From Comamonadaceae bacterium (GTDB taxonomy: Bacteria > Pseudomonadota > Gammaproteobacteria > Burkholderiales > Burkholderiaceae_C), in assembly GCA_947483455.1 (NCBI GenBank), contig CANKNK010000042.1, forward strand, positions 1 to 9,678: a stretch of 9,678 nucleotides of DNA. The letters run 5' to 3'. The translations under genes were made by a program, and so were the position numbers. Within the stretch, counting starts at the first letter, position 1; every line of letters begins with the position of its first letter. The notes beneath the pieces were generated by a model. The model had not been told where the DNA came from, made no database searches, and was given only the letters and a program-made list of their open reading frames with translations. Shown here in pieces: positions 1-7,120 of this stretch.

Positions 1-375
1 GCGGTGGCTCAGCGTCGAATCACGCCCCTGTAAAAACGCAATGACCGGGGCAATGGTGCTCTCGTAGTCAGCAAAATTGTGTAAAAAATGCTGAACGCTG
101 GGGCTGCATTTTTTAGGGGAAAGTGTTTTTGCGACCTGGTGGACCTGCGCCAGGCCCTGCGGCGTCAACAAGGCCAGCACCAAGTCCAAGGCCAAGTCCA
201 CTTGTACCGCGTCTACACCACGCGAGCGCAAAAAACCGGTGAGATAAGCGGTGGACGGGTAGGGCGTGTTGAGCTGCGTCATCGGCGGGATGATGCTCAG
301 CACCCGCAGTCCCGCTGGCGCCGGCGATGCCATGTCTGTACCGACGGGTGCCACTTTGGGCGCGCGCTGCTGCAT
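1..375 (-). CDS. B12-binding/radical SAM-type protein, N-terminal fragment (cut by window edge)
   Basis: Only the first about 125 codons are inside the window; the frame runs open off the left edge. After a short variable leader the protein reads LRVLSIIPPMTQLNTPYPST and then a helix with FLRSRGVDAVQVDL. This is the signature of the cobalamin-binding-like N-terminal domain of B12-binding radical SAM enzymes, where PPxTQLNTPYP opens a Rossmann-like fold. The CxxxCxxC cluster motif lies beyond the window, so the radical SAM assignment is an inference from the N-terminus. The start is uncertain. The ATG at 375 is used here, but the in-frame GTG at 354 and ATG at 333 are equally possible, and none has a clear Shine-Dalgarno. 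It lies 74 bases downstream of ETF-QO on the same strand and may be co-transcribed with it. Substrate and reaction cannot be told from this part. Confidence 0.7.
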   Translation of the reverse strand, partial: MQQRAPKVAPVGTDMASPAPAGLRVLSIIPPMTQLNTPYPSTAYLTGFLRSRGVDAVQVDLALDLVLALLTPQGLAQVHQVAKTLSPKKCSPSVQHFLHNFADYESTIAPVIAFLQGRDSTLSHR

Positions 376-402
376 CAAGACCGCTGCGCGCAGCACAGCC
401 AA

Positions 403-419
403 GCGCCCGCGAGGGGCGC
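403..419 (-). promoter_or_regulatory. Small intercistronic hairpin after ETF-QO
   Basis: GCGCCC (403-408) and GGGCGC (414-419) form a 6-bp perfect stem with a 5-base loop between the ETF-QO stop and the next gene. No T-run follows on either strand, so it is not a classical terminator. It may only pause or protect the transcript. In sequence this GC-rich it could also be chance. Confidence 0.25.
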
Positions 420-449
420 GGCTGCTATGGGCACACTGGGCATCAAGGC

Positions 450-2147
450 TTACATGCCCGCGTAGTTTGGCCCGCCGCCGCCTTCTGGCGTGACCCAGAC
501 GATGTTTTGCGTCGGGTCTTTGATGTCGCAGGTCTTGCAGTGCACGCAGTTTTGCGCGTTGATTTGCAAGCGGTCGGTGTTGTCGTCGTTTTTGACAAAC
601 TCGTACACACCGGCGGGGCAGTAGCGGGCCTCGGGGCCGGCGTACTTTTGCAAATTGATGTTCACCGGCACCGAGGCGTCTTTCAAGGTCAAGTGCGCTG
701 GTTGGTTTTCTTCGTGGTTGGTGTTGCTGATGAACACGCTACTGAGGCGGTCAAAGGTAATTTTCCCATCCGGCTTGGGGTAAATAATGGGTTGGCACTG
801 CGAAGCCGGCAACAGGTGCGCATGGTCCGGCTTATCGCGGTGCAGCGTCCAAGGGATATGGCCGCGCAATACAAACTGCTCTACGCCATTCATCACCGTG
901 GCGACCGTCAGGCCTTTTTTGAACCAGTTTTTGAAATTGCGGTCTTTGTGCAATTCGGCGTGCAGCCAGCTGCGTTCAAAAGCCTCGGGGTAGGCGCTCA
1001 GCTCATCATGCTGGCGACCTGCCACCACGGCATCAAACGCGGCCTCACCGGCCAGCATGCCGGTCTTGATGGCGGCGTGGCTGCCTTTGATGCGGCTCAC
1101 GTTCAGGTAACCGGCATTGCAGCCGATCAGGGCGCCGCCGGGGAACACGGTTTTGGGCAGGGAGGACAAGCCACTGGCGTTGATCGCCCGCGCGCCATAG
1201 GAAATACGTTTGCCATGGGCTATGCCTTTGGACGCGTCGCCCTCTAGGTACCAACGCACATTAGGGTGCGATTTCCAACGCTGAAATTCTTCAAACGGGC
1301 TCAGGTACGGGTTGGTATAGCCCAGGCCGGTGATAAAGCCCATGGCGACTTTGTTGCCCTCTAGGTGGTACAAAAATGCGCCGCCGTAAGTCATCTCGTC
1401 CATAGGCCAACCGGCGGTGTGCATCACAAAACCAGGCTGGTGGCGCTGGGGGTCAATTTCCCAGACTTCTTTGATGCCGATGCCAAAGCTTTGCGGGTCT
1501 TTGCCTGCGTCGAGTTTGTATTTGGCGATCAGCTGCTTGCCCAGGTGGCCGCGTGCGCCTTCGGCAAACACCGTGTATTTGCCCAGCAACTCCATGCCCA
1601 GCTGAAAGTTGTCGCCGGGCTCGCCTTCCTTGCCAATGCCCATATTGCCGGTAGCCACGCCTTTGACCGCGCCTTGGTCGGTGTACAGCACTTCGGCCGC
1701 GGTAAAGCCGGGGAATATCTCCACGCCCAGGCTTTCTGCCTGCTCGGCCAGCCAGCGCGTCACATTACCCAGGCTGACGATGTAATTGCCATGGTTGTCG
1801 GCAAAAGGCGGCAGCAAGAAATTGGGCATGCGAAACGCGCTTTTTTCACCGAAGAACATGATGGCGTCGTCGGTGACGGGCTGATTCAGCGGCGCACCGC
1901 GTGCTTTCCAATCCGGGAACAACTCGGTCAGCGCCTTGGGGTCCATGATGGCGCCCGACAAAATATGCGCGCCTGGCTCCGAGCCTTTTTCCAGCACTAC
2001 AACCGATACCTCTTTGCCCTGCGCGGCCGCCATTTGCTTGATACGGATGGCGGTGGACAAGCCGCCCGGGCCGCCGCCGACGACGACCACGTCGTACTCC
2101 ATAGATTCGCGGGGGCCAAATTGGGCCAGGATGTCTTGAGGGCTCAT
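450..2147 (-). CDS. Electron transfer flavoprotein-ubiquinone oxidoreductase (ETF-QO)
   Basis: ETF-QO takes electrons from reduced ETF, fed by acyl-CoA and related dehydrogenases, and passes them through FAD and a [4Fe-4S] cluster to ubiquinone at the inner membrane. The 565-residue protein has the usual bacterial length. Near the N-terminus, YDVVVVGGGPGGL holds the FAD dinucleotide motif GxGxxG at residues 24-29. The C-terminus carries the ferredoxin-like cluster cysteines: Cys510 in RYCPAG, then Cys534, Cys537 and Cys540 in NCVHCKTCDIKDP. A late GGGGPNYAGM ending is typical of the family. The chosen ATG gives the conserved leader ending GPRESMEYD; the Met at residue 16 is a possible internal start. 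Only a weak purine-rich stretch precedes the start. No etfAB genes are in the window. The SDR upstream on the same strand also fits acyl-CoA oxidation but is separated by a terminator. Confidence 0.97.
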   Translation of the reverse strand: MSPQDILAQFGPRESMEYDVVVVGGGPGGLSTAIRIKQMAAAQGKEVSVVVLEKGSEPGAHILSGAIMDPKALTELFPDWKARGAPLNQPVTDDAIMFFGEKSAFRMPNFLLPPFADNHGNYIVSLGNVTRWLAEQAESLGVEIFPGFTAAEVLYTDQGAVKGVATGNMGIGKEGEPGDNFQLGMELLGKYTVFAEGARGHLGKQLIAKYKLDAGKDPQSFGIGIKEVWEIDPQRHQPGFVMHTAGWPMDEMTYGGAFLYHLEGNKVAMGFITGLGYTNPYLSPFEEFQRWKSHPNVRWYLEGDASKGIAHGKRISYGARAINASGLSSLPKTVFPGGALIGCNAGYLNVSRIKGSHAAIKTGMLAGEAAFDAVVAGRQHDELSAYPEAFERSWLHAELHKDRNFKNWFKKGLTVATVMNGVEQFVLRGHIPWTLHRDKPDHAHLLPASQCQPIIYPKPDGKITFDRLSSVFISNTNHEENQPAHLTLKDASVPVNINLQKYAGPEARYCPAGVYEFVKNDDNTDRLQINAQNCVHCKTCDIKDPTQNIVWVTPEGGGGPNYAGM

Positions 2148-2198
2148 GAAAATCTCGCTGGATTAGAAAGAGTGGGCACGGCGCCTACAGCGTGCCGC

Positions 2199-2225
2199 AT
2201 TGTGCGGCCATGGCTAGGCGGTCAA
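2199..2225 (-). promoter_or_regulatory. Tentative sigma70-like promoter for ETF-QO
   Basis: On the minus strand TTGACC (2220-2225) is followed after 15 bases by CACAAT (2199-2204), about 50 bases before the ETF-QO start. The -35 match is good and the -10 match is 4 of 6, but the spacing is short. This is a weak call made because the terminator upstream implies that ETF-QO needs its own promoter. Confidence 0.2.
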
Positions 2226-2298
2226 TCGATAGATTTTATGCCCTGTGCCCAGGCCCGGCCCTGTCGCCATGCGCGGCCAACACTGCGTGGATTGGGGG

Positions 2299-2328
2299 CA
2301 AAGAACAAGGGCGCACGATGCGCCCTTG
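2299..2328 (-). terminator. Rho-independent terminator of the SDR gene
   Basis: A perfect 10-bp stem, CAAGGGCGCA (2306-2315) against TGCGCCCTTG (2319-2328), closes a 3-base loop. Read on the minus strand it is followed directly by the T-rich TTCTTTG. It lies about 30 bases past the SDR stop codon, the right place and polarity for an intrinsic terminator separating the SDR from ETF-QO. Confidence 0.8.
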
Positions 2329-2356
2329 CTTGCTTACCTTGCGCAATGCGCCGCTT

Positions 2357-3115
<759 letters not shown>

Positions 3116-3322
3116 GAATAACTCCGTGATGGTGTGAAAAAGGGGTGGCCCGTGGGCCAGGCTGCGCGGTTGGAGGCAGGCCATCTACGTTGGCCTGCTC
3201 CAGGTGGCGCGGAACAGCGTGGAATTATCCGGCAAGTGGGCAATGGGTAGCCTTACGGGGTCGAGCATGCAGGCCTGCCAACACCTGCAGCATTGTCTTT
3301 CAGAGGAGCCGATCGCTACTGC

Positions 3323-3343
3323 TATACTTCGCGGCTGAATTTC
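3323..3343 (+). promoter_or_regulatory. Candidate tRNA promoter (-10 and GC-rich discriminator)
   Basis: TATACT at 3323-3328 matches the -10 consensus at 5 of 6 positions and is followed by the GC-rich TCGCGGC, as is usual for stable RNA promoters. It lies 15 bases before the mature tRNA. No good -35 is seen at 16-18 bases; TTGTCT (3294-3299) is too far. The call rests on the -10 and the position. Confidence 0.4.
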
Positions 3344-3420
3344 AGGCGCATAGCTCAGCTGGTTAGAGCACCACCTTGACATGGTGGGGGTCGTTGGTTC
3401 GAGTCCAATTGCGCCTACCA
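3344..3420 (+). tRNA. tRNA-Val (anticodon GAC)
   Basis: The 77-base sequence folds as a standard cloverleaf. The acceptor stem AGGCGCA (3344-3350) pairs with TGCGCCT (3410-3416). The D arm is GCTC/GAGC. The anticodon stem CCACC/GGTGG encloses TTGACAT, with anticodon GAC at 3378-3380. The T arm has loop TTCGAGT. The CCA end is encoded (3418-3420) after discriminator A. It reads GUC and GUU valine codons. The gene stands alone between the divergent SDR and the convergent methyltransferase region. A typical false protein can be read antisense to it. Confidence 0.97.
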
Positions 3421-3426
3421 ACAATA

Positions 3427-3461
3427 CCCTTATAAGTCAACGACTTACGATTTTTGAAGGG
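3427..3461 (+). terminator. Possible tRNA-Val terminator / palindrome at the tRNA 3' flank
   Basis: Seven bases after the tRNA is the perfect inverted repeat TAAGTC-AAC-GACTTA (3433-3447), followed by TTTTT at 3451-3455. An outer pairing, CCCTT (3427-3431) with AAGGG (3457-3461), encloses it. The inner stem is AT-rich and weak, so termination would be inefficient. A second 6-bp hairpin, CTCAGG/CCTGAG, follows at 3464-3480 with a T-run at 3492-3497. The position directly behind a tRNA would also suit a recombination site, but no repeat of it was found. Confidence 0.35.
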
Positions 3462-3464
3462 CTC

Positions 3465-3764
3465 TCAGGCAACACCTGAGTAACGTCCGTTGTTTTTTGC
3501 CTCCTCGAAAATAGCCTGTTTTTGCTTCTTTTTGAGTCGATCTTTCCCCGAAATGCCCTTCATCATTGTCCGTACGCGGTCCGCAACGTTCTCGGCTTTG
3601 TTGGCTGTCAGCGAACAGTAGTACCGGCAAAGCGCCTTTAAGGGCTGAACATCCCATCAGCGATCCCGGTGAGCGCCAGCGGTAAATGAGGCCCTTTTTT
3701 TGATTTCGGCCTCCGCCAACCAAGGCCCGACGACATCGTAGTTATCGTTTTCGGCGCCCTGGCT
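3465..3764 (-). pseudogene. Possible degraded coding remnant, no recognised family
   Basis: Directly after the methyltransferase stop, the same minus frame continues with only one internal stop (about 3657-3659) before TGA at 3465-3467. The conceptual product has protein-like composition. The first part holds YDVVGPWLAEAEIKKRA. The second part holds LKALCRYYCSLTANKAENV, then MMKGISGKDRLKKKQ and FEEAKNNGRYSG. The last 33 codons could be translated alone from ATG at 3566, but no Shine-Dalgarno is seen there. The neighbouring minus frame is also open across the middle (to a TAA near 3638), so a frameshift could join the parts. I do not recognise the family. It may be the decayed tail of an acquired gene, or a chance open frame in a 340-base gap. 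No other gene fits between the tRNA and the methyltransferase. Confidence 0.3.
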
Positions 3765-4388
3765 TTATGCGCGAACCGCTTCGCCCCAGTAATGAAAAGT
3801 GAATGGCCGCGGGCCCTTGATGTAGCCGGTCTGCAGGTCGGGCAGGGCAAAGCCCGCGGCCTGCAGTAAGGCGGGAACATCCCGCCCCAGATGGCAGCCG
3901 CCTGCCACTTTACCCCACAGTGGTTGCAAGCGCTCTTGCCAGCGTTGCACCGAGGCATCGGGGGCGCGCCCGTGCTCGCAATACAGCAGCCTGCCGGCGG
4001 GAGTCAACACACGGCGCATCTCCAGCAGGGCGGCGTGCGGATCGGCAATGGTGCACAGCGTGTAGGTCATGAGCACCGTGTCAAAGCTGGCATCGGGCAT
4101 CGGAATCTGCTCTGCGGGCAGGCCGATCAGGTCCACCTGCAAGCCTGCGCGCTCGATGCGCTCCTGGGCCAAACGGTGCATCTGTATTGCCGGGTCTAGG
4201 CCGGTAATCTGGGTCACGCGGGCCTTGTCGTAGTAGCGCATGTTCAGCCCCGTGCCGATACCCACCTCCAATACACGCCCCTGCGCGCGCGGAACTACAT
4301 GCTGGCGCATACGCCCGAATCCGGGCATGCCACAGGCCAAGTCCAGCGCCGCCGGCAAGATCTGCCGCTCATACCAGTTGGGTTGCAT
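3765..4388 (-). CDS. Class I SAM-dependent methyltransferase (Methyltransf_11 / METTL7-like)
   Basis: This 207-residue soluble protein has the class I methyltransferase fold. Motif I is VLEVGIGTGLN (39-49). The acidic residue binding the SAM ribose is Asp65 in GLDPA. LPAEQIPMPDASFDTV (90-105) is the motif II region. Downstream, CEHGRAPD (137-144) and GGCHLGRD (163-170) are typical of small UbiE-like/METTL7-like methyltransferases rather than of quinone-specific UbiE. The substrate is unknown; the family includes thiol, lipid and small-molecule methyltransferases. It starts at the ATG at 4388, with GGAAG only two bases before it. A TATACT on the minus strand (4396-4401) lies so close to the start that, if it is the -10, the mRNA would be almost leaderless. 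The gene is convergent with tRNA-Val and divergent from the accessory genes to its right. Its GC-rich codon use resembles the chromosomal blocks. Confidence 0.88.
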   Translation of the reverse strand: MQPNWYERQILPAALDLACGMPGFGRMRQHVVPRAQGRVLEVGIGTGLNMRYYDKARVTQITGLDPAIQMHRLAQERIERAGLQVDLIGLPAEQIPMPDASFDTVLMTYTLCTIADPHAALLEMRRVLTPAGRLLYCEHGRAPDASVQRWQERLQPLWGKVAGGCHLGRDVPALLQAAGFALPDLQTGYIKGPRPFTFHYWGEAVRA

Positions 4389-4481
4389 GGCTTCCAGTAT
4401 ATTGAGGTGGTGTAATTCGGGATCGACTCAGGCTTTAATTCGGTTGGATGCTTTGAATAGCAAAATACATAATCCCAGCTT

Positions 4482-4496
4482 CAAAGCAGTGCTTTG
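4482..4496. repeat. 15-bp perfect palindrome
   Basis: CAAAGCA-G-TGCTTTG is symmetric over 15 bases and lies just before the doc remnant. A one-base centre cannot form an RNA loop, so if functional it would be a DNA operator. About one such palindrome is expected by chance in a window this size, so the functional meaning is doubtful. Confidence 0.3.
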
Positions 4497-4503
4497 CCAA
4501 TGA

Positions 4504-4845
4504 CTGAATACGGCCCTAAGCGACCCCACCCCAAACGATCGGGCTACAAACCTCGCTGCCTATGGAAATCCACCTCCGGATGTAGCAGACCTTGCTGCCG
4601 CCTATATCTATGGCATCGTTACAGGACACGGATTCAACGATGGCAATCAGCGTACCGCTTGGGTGATCGGGCGCTTGTTTATAGCAATCAACGATAGGGC
4701 GCTTGTGTTCGATCGGATAGAAGCCATTAAATTCATGATGACTGTAGCCGCCGGTGACATGACCGAGGGGCAAACCGCCCAATGGGTTGGCAAACGCCTT
4801 GCACCCCAAAAATCGGGACGCCCTCCAGCTGATTTGATCAAATGA
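4504..4845 (+). pseudogene. doc: Truncated Doc/Fic-family toxin (death-on-curing remnant)
   Basis: The frame from CTG 4504 to TGA 4845 encodes 113 codons. From residue 16 it reads NLAAYGNPPPDVADLAAAY, then the Fic/Doc active-site motif HGFNDGNQRT (residues 42-51, nt 4627-4656), then a typical C-terminal helix region with MMTVAAGDMTEGQTAQWV. Doc toxins of this type inactivate translation by phosphorylating EF-Tu and are neutralised by a Phd antitoxin. Here the roughly 40 N-terminal residues expected before NLAAYG are missing. The frame has no ATG before the motif (only CTG 4504 and a late GTG at 4663), and a stop lies just upstream at 4501-4503. The other frames of 4389-4503 do not supply the lost part. 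The usual Lys of the motif is Gln. No antitoxin gene is present. I therefore read it as an inactive relic of a phd-doc module; a short CTG-started protein is a remote alternative. Confidence 0.75.
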
Positions 4846-4897
4846 GCGGCAATAATTTTTTCACTTTTTATCGTTGACCATTGCTTGCCCTGTACCT

Positions 4898-4943
4898 TGC
4901 CAGGTGGCCAAAATTTTGGGTCGATAAGATTGGTCACCTGCCA
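4898..4943. promoter_or_regulatory. Imperfect inverted repeat, candidate operator upstream of VOC gene
   Basis: TGCCAGGTGGCCA (4898-4910) and TGGTCACCTGCCA (4931-4943) are inverted repeats matching at 11 of 13 positions, separated by 20 bases. The left arm overlaps a perfect 12-bp palindrome, CCAAAATTTTGG (4908-4919). The right arm ends 33 bases before the VOC start codon, where a repressor or activator would bind. TTGACC at 4874-4879 could be a -35, but no good -10 at the right spacing is seen. Confidence 0.4.
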
Positions 4944-4976
4944 AACGTATTTCAACAACCAACATAAGGAAAAACA

Positions 4977-5366
4977 ATGTTCAGTCACGTAATGATCGGT
5001 GCCAATGACCTCGAGGCATCTAGAAAGTTTTATGACGCCGTACTGGGTACCTTGAATTTATCACCGGGTGTAGCCAACAACGACAATCGCTACTTCTATC
5101 GCAGCCCTAAGGGCTCTTTTTCAATCACCAAGCCCCTTGATGGACAAGCTGCGACCCACGCTAATGGCGGGACGATTGGTTTTTTGGCTGAGACACCAGA
5201 GCAGGTGCAGGCTTTTCATGCTGCTGGTATTGCCAATGGTGGAACTACTTGCGAAGAGCCGCCAGGCCCAAGAGAAGGACCATTTGGTGCTTTATATCTT
5301 GCGTATCTGCGGGACCCATCCGGAAATAAGATTTGCGCACTGCATCGGACTGCTAAACCAGTCTAA
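4977..5366 (+). CDS. VOC-family protein (glyoxalase/bleomycin-resistance fold)
   Basis: The 129-residue protein has the paired beta-alpha-beta-beta-beta layout of the vicinal oxygen chelate superfamily. It opens with FSHVMIGANDLEASRKFYD, the usual first strand and helix with His4 as a probable metal ligand. The second module begins around residue 61 (HANGGTIGFLAETPEQVQAF) and ends with YLRDPSGNKICALH (110-123), where DPxGNK is the family hallmark. Members include glyoxalase I-like lyases, thiol transferases and resistance proteins; nothing here fixes the substrate, and the full metal-ligand set is not certain. The ATG at 4977 has AAGGA seven bases upstream. It is preceded by an inverted repeat that may be an operator. 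Codon use is AT-richer than in the flanking chromosomal genes, suggesting it belongs to the acquired segment with the hydrolase. Confidence 0.88.
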   Translation: MFSHVMIGANDLEASRKFYDAVLGTLNLSPGVANNDNRYFYRSPKGSFSITKPLDGQAATHANGGTIGFLAETPEQVQAFHAAGIANGGTTCEEPPGPREGPFGALYLAYLRDPSGNKICALHRTAKPV

Positions 5367-5621
5367 TCGACGCCAATGATCAATCACATGAGTGCAGTTA
5401 ATTAACTTCTGATTGCCCAGGTTGGCGATCTCCAATCCAGATGGCGTTTTGGTAGACGCATTACCCCGGTGGGCCCGCTGCCAAGGTGCCCATGAACCCA
5501 TTAACTTCAGCTTCTTATGAGATAGCTGATTCAGGCAGCAACTGAATGCGCAGACAGGCTGACCTGAATAAAGAAACATTCATAAAATCAAATTTATAAC
5601 GTAAGTTAAGAAACGAGTTAT
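5367..5621. other. Intergenic region between VOC gene and hydrolase
   Basis: No convincing gene is seen in these 255 bases. A minus-strand open frame covers most of them but has no recognisable motif or ribosome site. GTTAATTAAC at 5397-5406 is a 10-bp palindrome. No terminator hairpin follows the VOC gene. A weak promoter for the hydrolase can be proposed: CTGACC (5559-5564), 18 bases, TAAAAT (5583-5588), with a second -10-like TATAAC at 5595-5600. Integron attC-type cores were sought here and not found. Confidence 0.4.
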
Positions 5622-6479
5622 ATGCACCGGATGCAAAGTCGACAATTTATTTTTTTGCTAACTTCTTTTCCATTATGGTGCTTTGCTCAAGTCCCAGAAG
5701 TAATTTTCATACCAAGTGCTGATGGGACCGTGCTCAAGGCCCATGTGCAGCACCCAGCAGGGACTCCGACTAACCAACCCAGGCCTGTGGTGGTCGCTCT
5801 TCATGGATGCAGCGGGCTTTATTCAACGACTGGCGCTAATCAAGGTAACTTAAATCCGCGACATTCTGGTATGGCGCAATTGATTGCAGATAATGGATAT
5901 TCCATTGTTTTTCCAGATAGTTTCTCAACACGAGGGGAGACAAGTTTATGCTCCCAGAAATTTGATGTACGTGTAATTAAACAATCGCACAGATCGGATG
6001 ACGTAGACGGTGTGCTGCTTTGGCTTTCTTCACAAAATTGGGCAGACACCGCAAAGATCGCATTACTTGGTTGGTCACATGGTGGCACTACGGTCTTAAG
6101 CAGTACGGACAAAAATCGACAAAAGGTGACAGCGAGAGACATTCAACCCAGCGTTGCAATTGCCATTTATCCTGGATGTTCCGACTCATTGAAGTCAAAC
6201 TATCGACCACAAGTTCCATTGGTCATGATGTTGGCAGAGCTCGATGACTGGACACCGCCAGGACCATGTATTGAATTAGCAAAAAAAACGGGGGCAGAGT
6301 TGTACGTATATCCTGAAAGTTACCATGATTTTGACAATCCGGTCGGAACTGTAAGGCTGCGAATGGATGTGGCAAACGGTGTGAATCCTGGAAAAGGTGT
6401 CCATGTTGGACGCAATCCTGAAACGGGTCCTCAAGCATGGCAGCAAGTATTGGCGACCTTGCGTCATAGATGGCAATAA
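5622..6479 (+). CDS. Exported dienelactone-hydrolase-like alpha/beta hydrolase
   Basis: The 285-residue protein begins with a Sec-type signal peptide: a short positive stretch, then FIFLLTSFPLWCFA, with likely cleavage near residue 22. It should act in the periplasm or outside the cell. The mature part is an alpha/beta hydrolase of the dienelactone hydrolase type. The oxyanion-hole motif is HGCSG (61-65), the nucleophile is Ser152 in GWSHGG, the acid is Asp208 or Asp209 in AELDDWTPP, and His235 in YHDF completes the triad. Such enzymes cleave ester or lactone bonds; the substrate is unknown. ATG 5622 has a weak GAG-type site; the Met at codon 4 (5631) would also leave an intact signal peptide. 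Codons are strikingly AT-rich for this chromosome. The stop lies only 8 bases from the stop of the convergent response regulator, with no terminator between, which suggests insertion up to that point. Confidence 0.88.
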   Translation: MHRMQSRQFIFLLTSFPLWCFAQVPEVIFIPSADGTVLKAHVQHPAGTPTNQPRPVVVALHGCSGLYSTTGANQGNLNPRHSGMAQLIADNGYSIVFPDSFSTRGETSLCSQKFDVRVIKQSHRSDDVDGVLLWLSSQNWADTAKIALLGWSHGGTTVLSSTDKNRQKVTARDIQPSVAIAIYPGCSDSLKSNYRPQVPLVMMLAELDDWTPPGPCIELAKKTGAELYVYPESYHDFDNPVGTVRLRMDVANGVNPGKGVHVGRNPETGPQAWQQVLATLRHRWQ

Positions 6480-6487
6480 GCCCGGCT

Positions 6488-7120
6488 TCAGTCGAGTGGC
6501 AGGTCGCTAGAGGCGATCCCGCGAAACCGATATGAGTTAGTGGGCCGTCCCTGCTTACCGGAGCGCGGGAGCTCGTCGGAGATGACAAATCCGCTCCTGA
6601 CAAGGTAGTCAAGATAGCGATGCGCGGTGGCGTAGGACATCCCGCACTCCATAGACACCTCGTTGATCTCGGCGGGAACCTCAGTGGCTCTAAGGTAGGT
6701 CAGAACGCGCCGCATTTTTTCTCGCGAAATGCCCTTCTCGGGATTCCTTTTGGAAACGTGCAACTTGCGGTGTAGGTTTATCCTGGACAGAAAGTCGGCG
6801 AGATGAATCGGCTTGTTGATGAAGTCGTCGGCGCCGGCGACTAGGAGCTCTTCAGCGACATGGGGCTGCTGTTCGATGGTCAGGATTAGCACTGGAAGCG
6901 CTGGCGCGATCACTTTGATTTGTCTGAGGACGTCCAGCCCGTTGGAACCTGGCATGTGATAGTCGAGCAGGAACATGTCGATATCTTCTTCAGCGACCCA
7001 TGCCAGACACTGCTCAAGACGCGTCGTACCCAGGAAAAACCATCCCTGTGTCTTGGCCATAGCCTCCAAGGTACACAGAATGGATTCGTCGTCATCTAGG
7101 CCGCACAAGGTAAATGGCAT
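6488..7120 (-). CDS. CitB-like response regulator (REC plus C-terminal HTH)
   Basis: The protein has 210 residues. A receiver domain covers about 1-120, with acidic pocket Asp10/Asp11 in LDDDES, phospho-acceptor Asp53 in LLDYHMPG, the switch Thr81 and Lys103 in NKP. The C-terminal part (about 130-200) carries a helix-turn-helix, SMECGMSYATAHRYLDYL, followed by a wing with KQGRPTNSYR. This layout matches regulators of the CitB/DcuR/DctR group, which activate transport and catabolism genes in response to a partner kinase. It is translationally coupled to the kinase: the kinase stop TAA and this ATG overlap as TAATG. It is the last gene of the DUF6305-kinase-regulator unit and ends 8 bases from the convergent hydrolase. 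Its target promoters cannot be read from the window. Confidence 0.92.
   Translation of the reverse strand: MPFTLCGLDDDESILCTLEAMAKTQGWFFLGTTRLEQCLAWVAEEDIDMFLLDYHMPGSNGLDVLRQIKVIAPALPVLILTIEQQPHVAEELLVAGADDFINKPIHLADFLSRINLHRKLHVSKRNPEKGISREKMRRVLTYLRATEVPAEINEVSMECGMSYATAHRYLDYLVRSGFVISDELPRSGKQGRPTNSYRFRGIASSDLPLD

Noticed and set aside
327..1247. 306-codon plus-strand open frame
   Set aside because: Lies antisense inside ETF-QO; GC-rich coding DNA leaves long shadow frames and the product has no motif.
2180..2189. Short match GCGCCTAC to the tRNA-Val 3' end as a possible second attachment site
   Set aside because: Only about 8 bases, and it lies in the housekeeping block on the wrong side of the accessory segment.
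3185..3424. 79-residue minus-strand frame containing GAIGLEPTTPTMSRWCSN
   Set aside because: It is the well-known false protein read antisense through a tRNA gene; the tRNA-Val explains the conserved sequence.
4516..4988. Two overlapping minus-strand frames (4516-4809 and 4647-4988)
   Set aside because: Antisense to the Doc relic, which carries a recognisable active-site motif; these carry none.
4389..6480. Gene-cassette (integron-like) origin of the VOC and hydrolase genes
   Set aside because: No paired attC core sites or cassette spacing could be found around either gene, and the intergenic gaps are too irregular.
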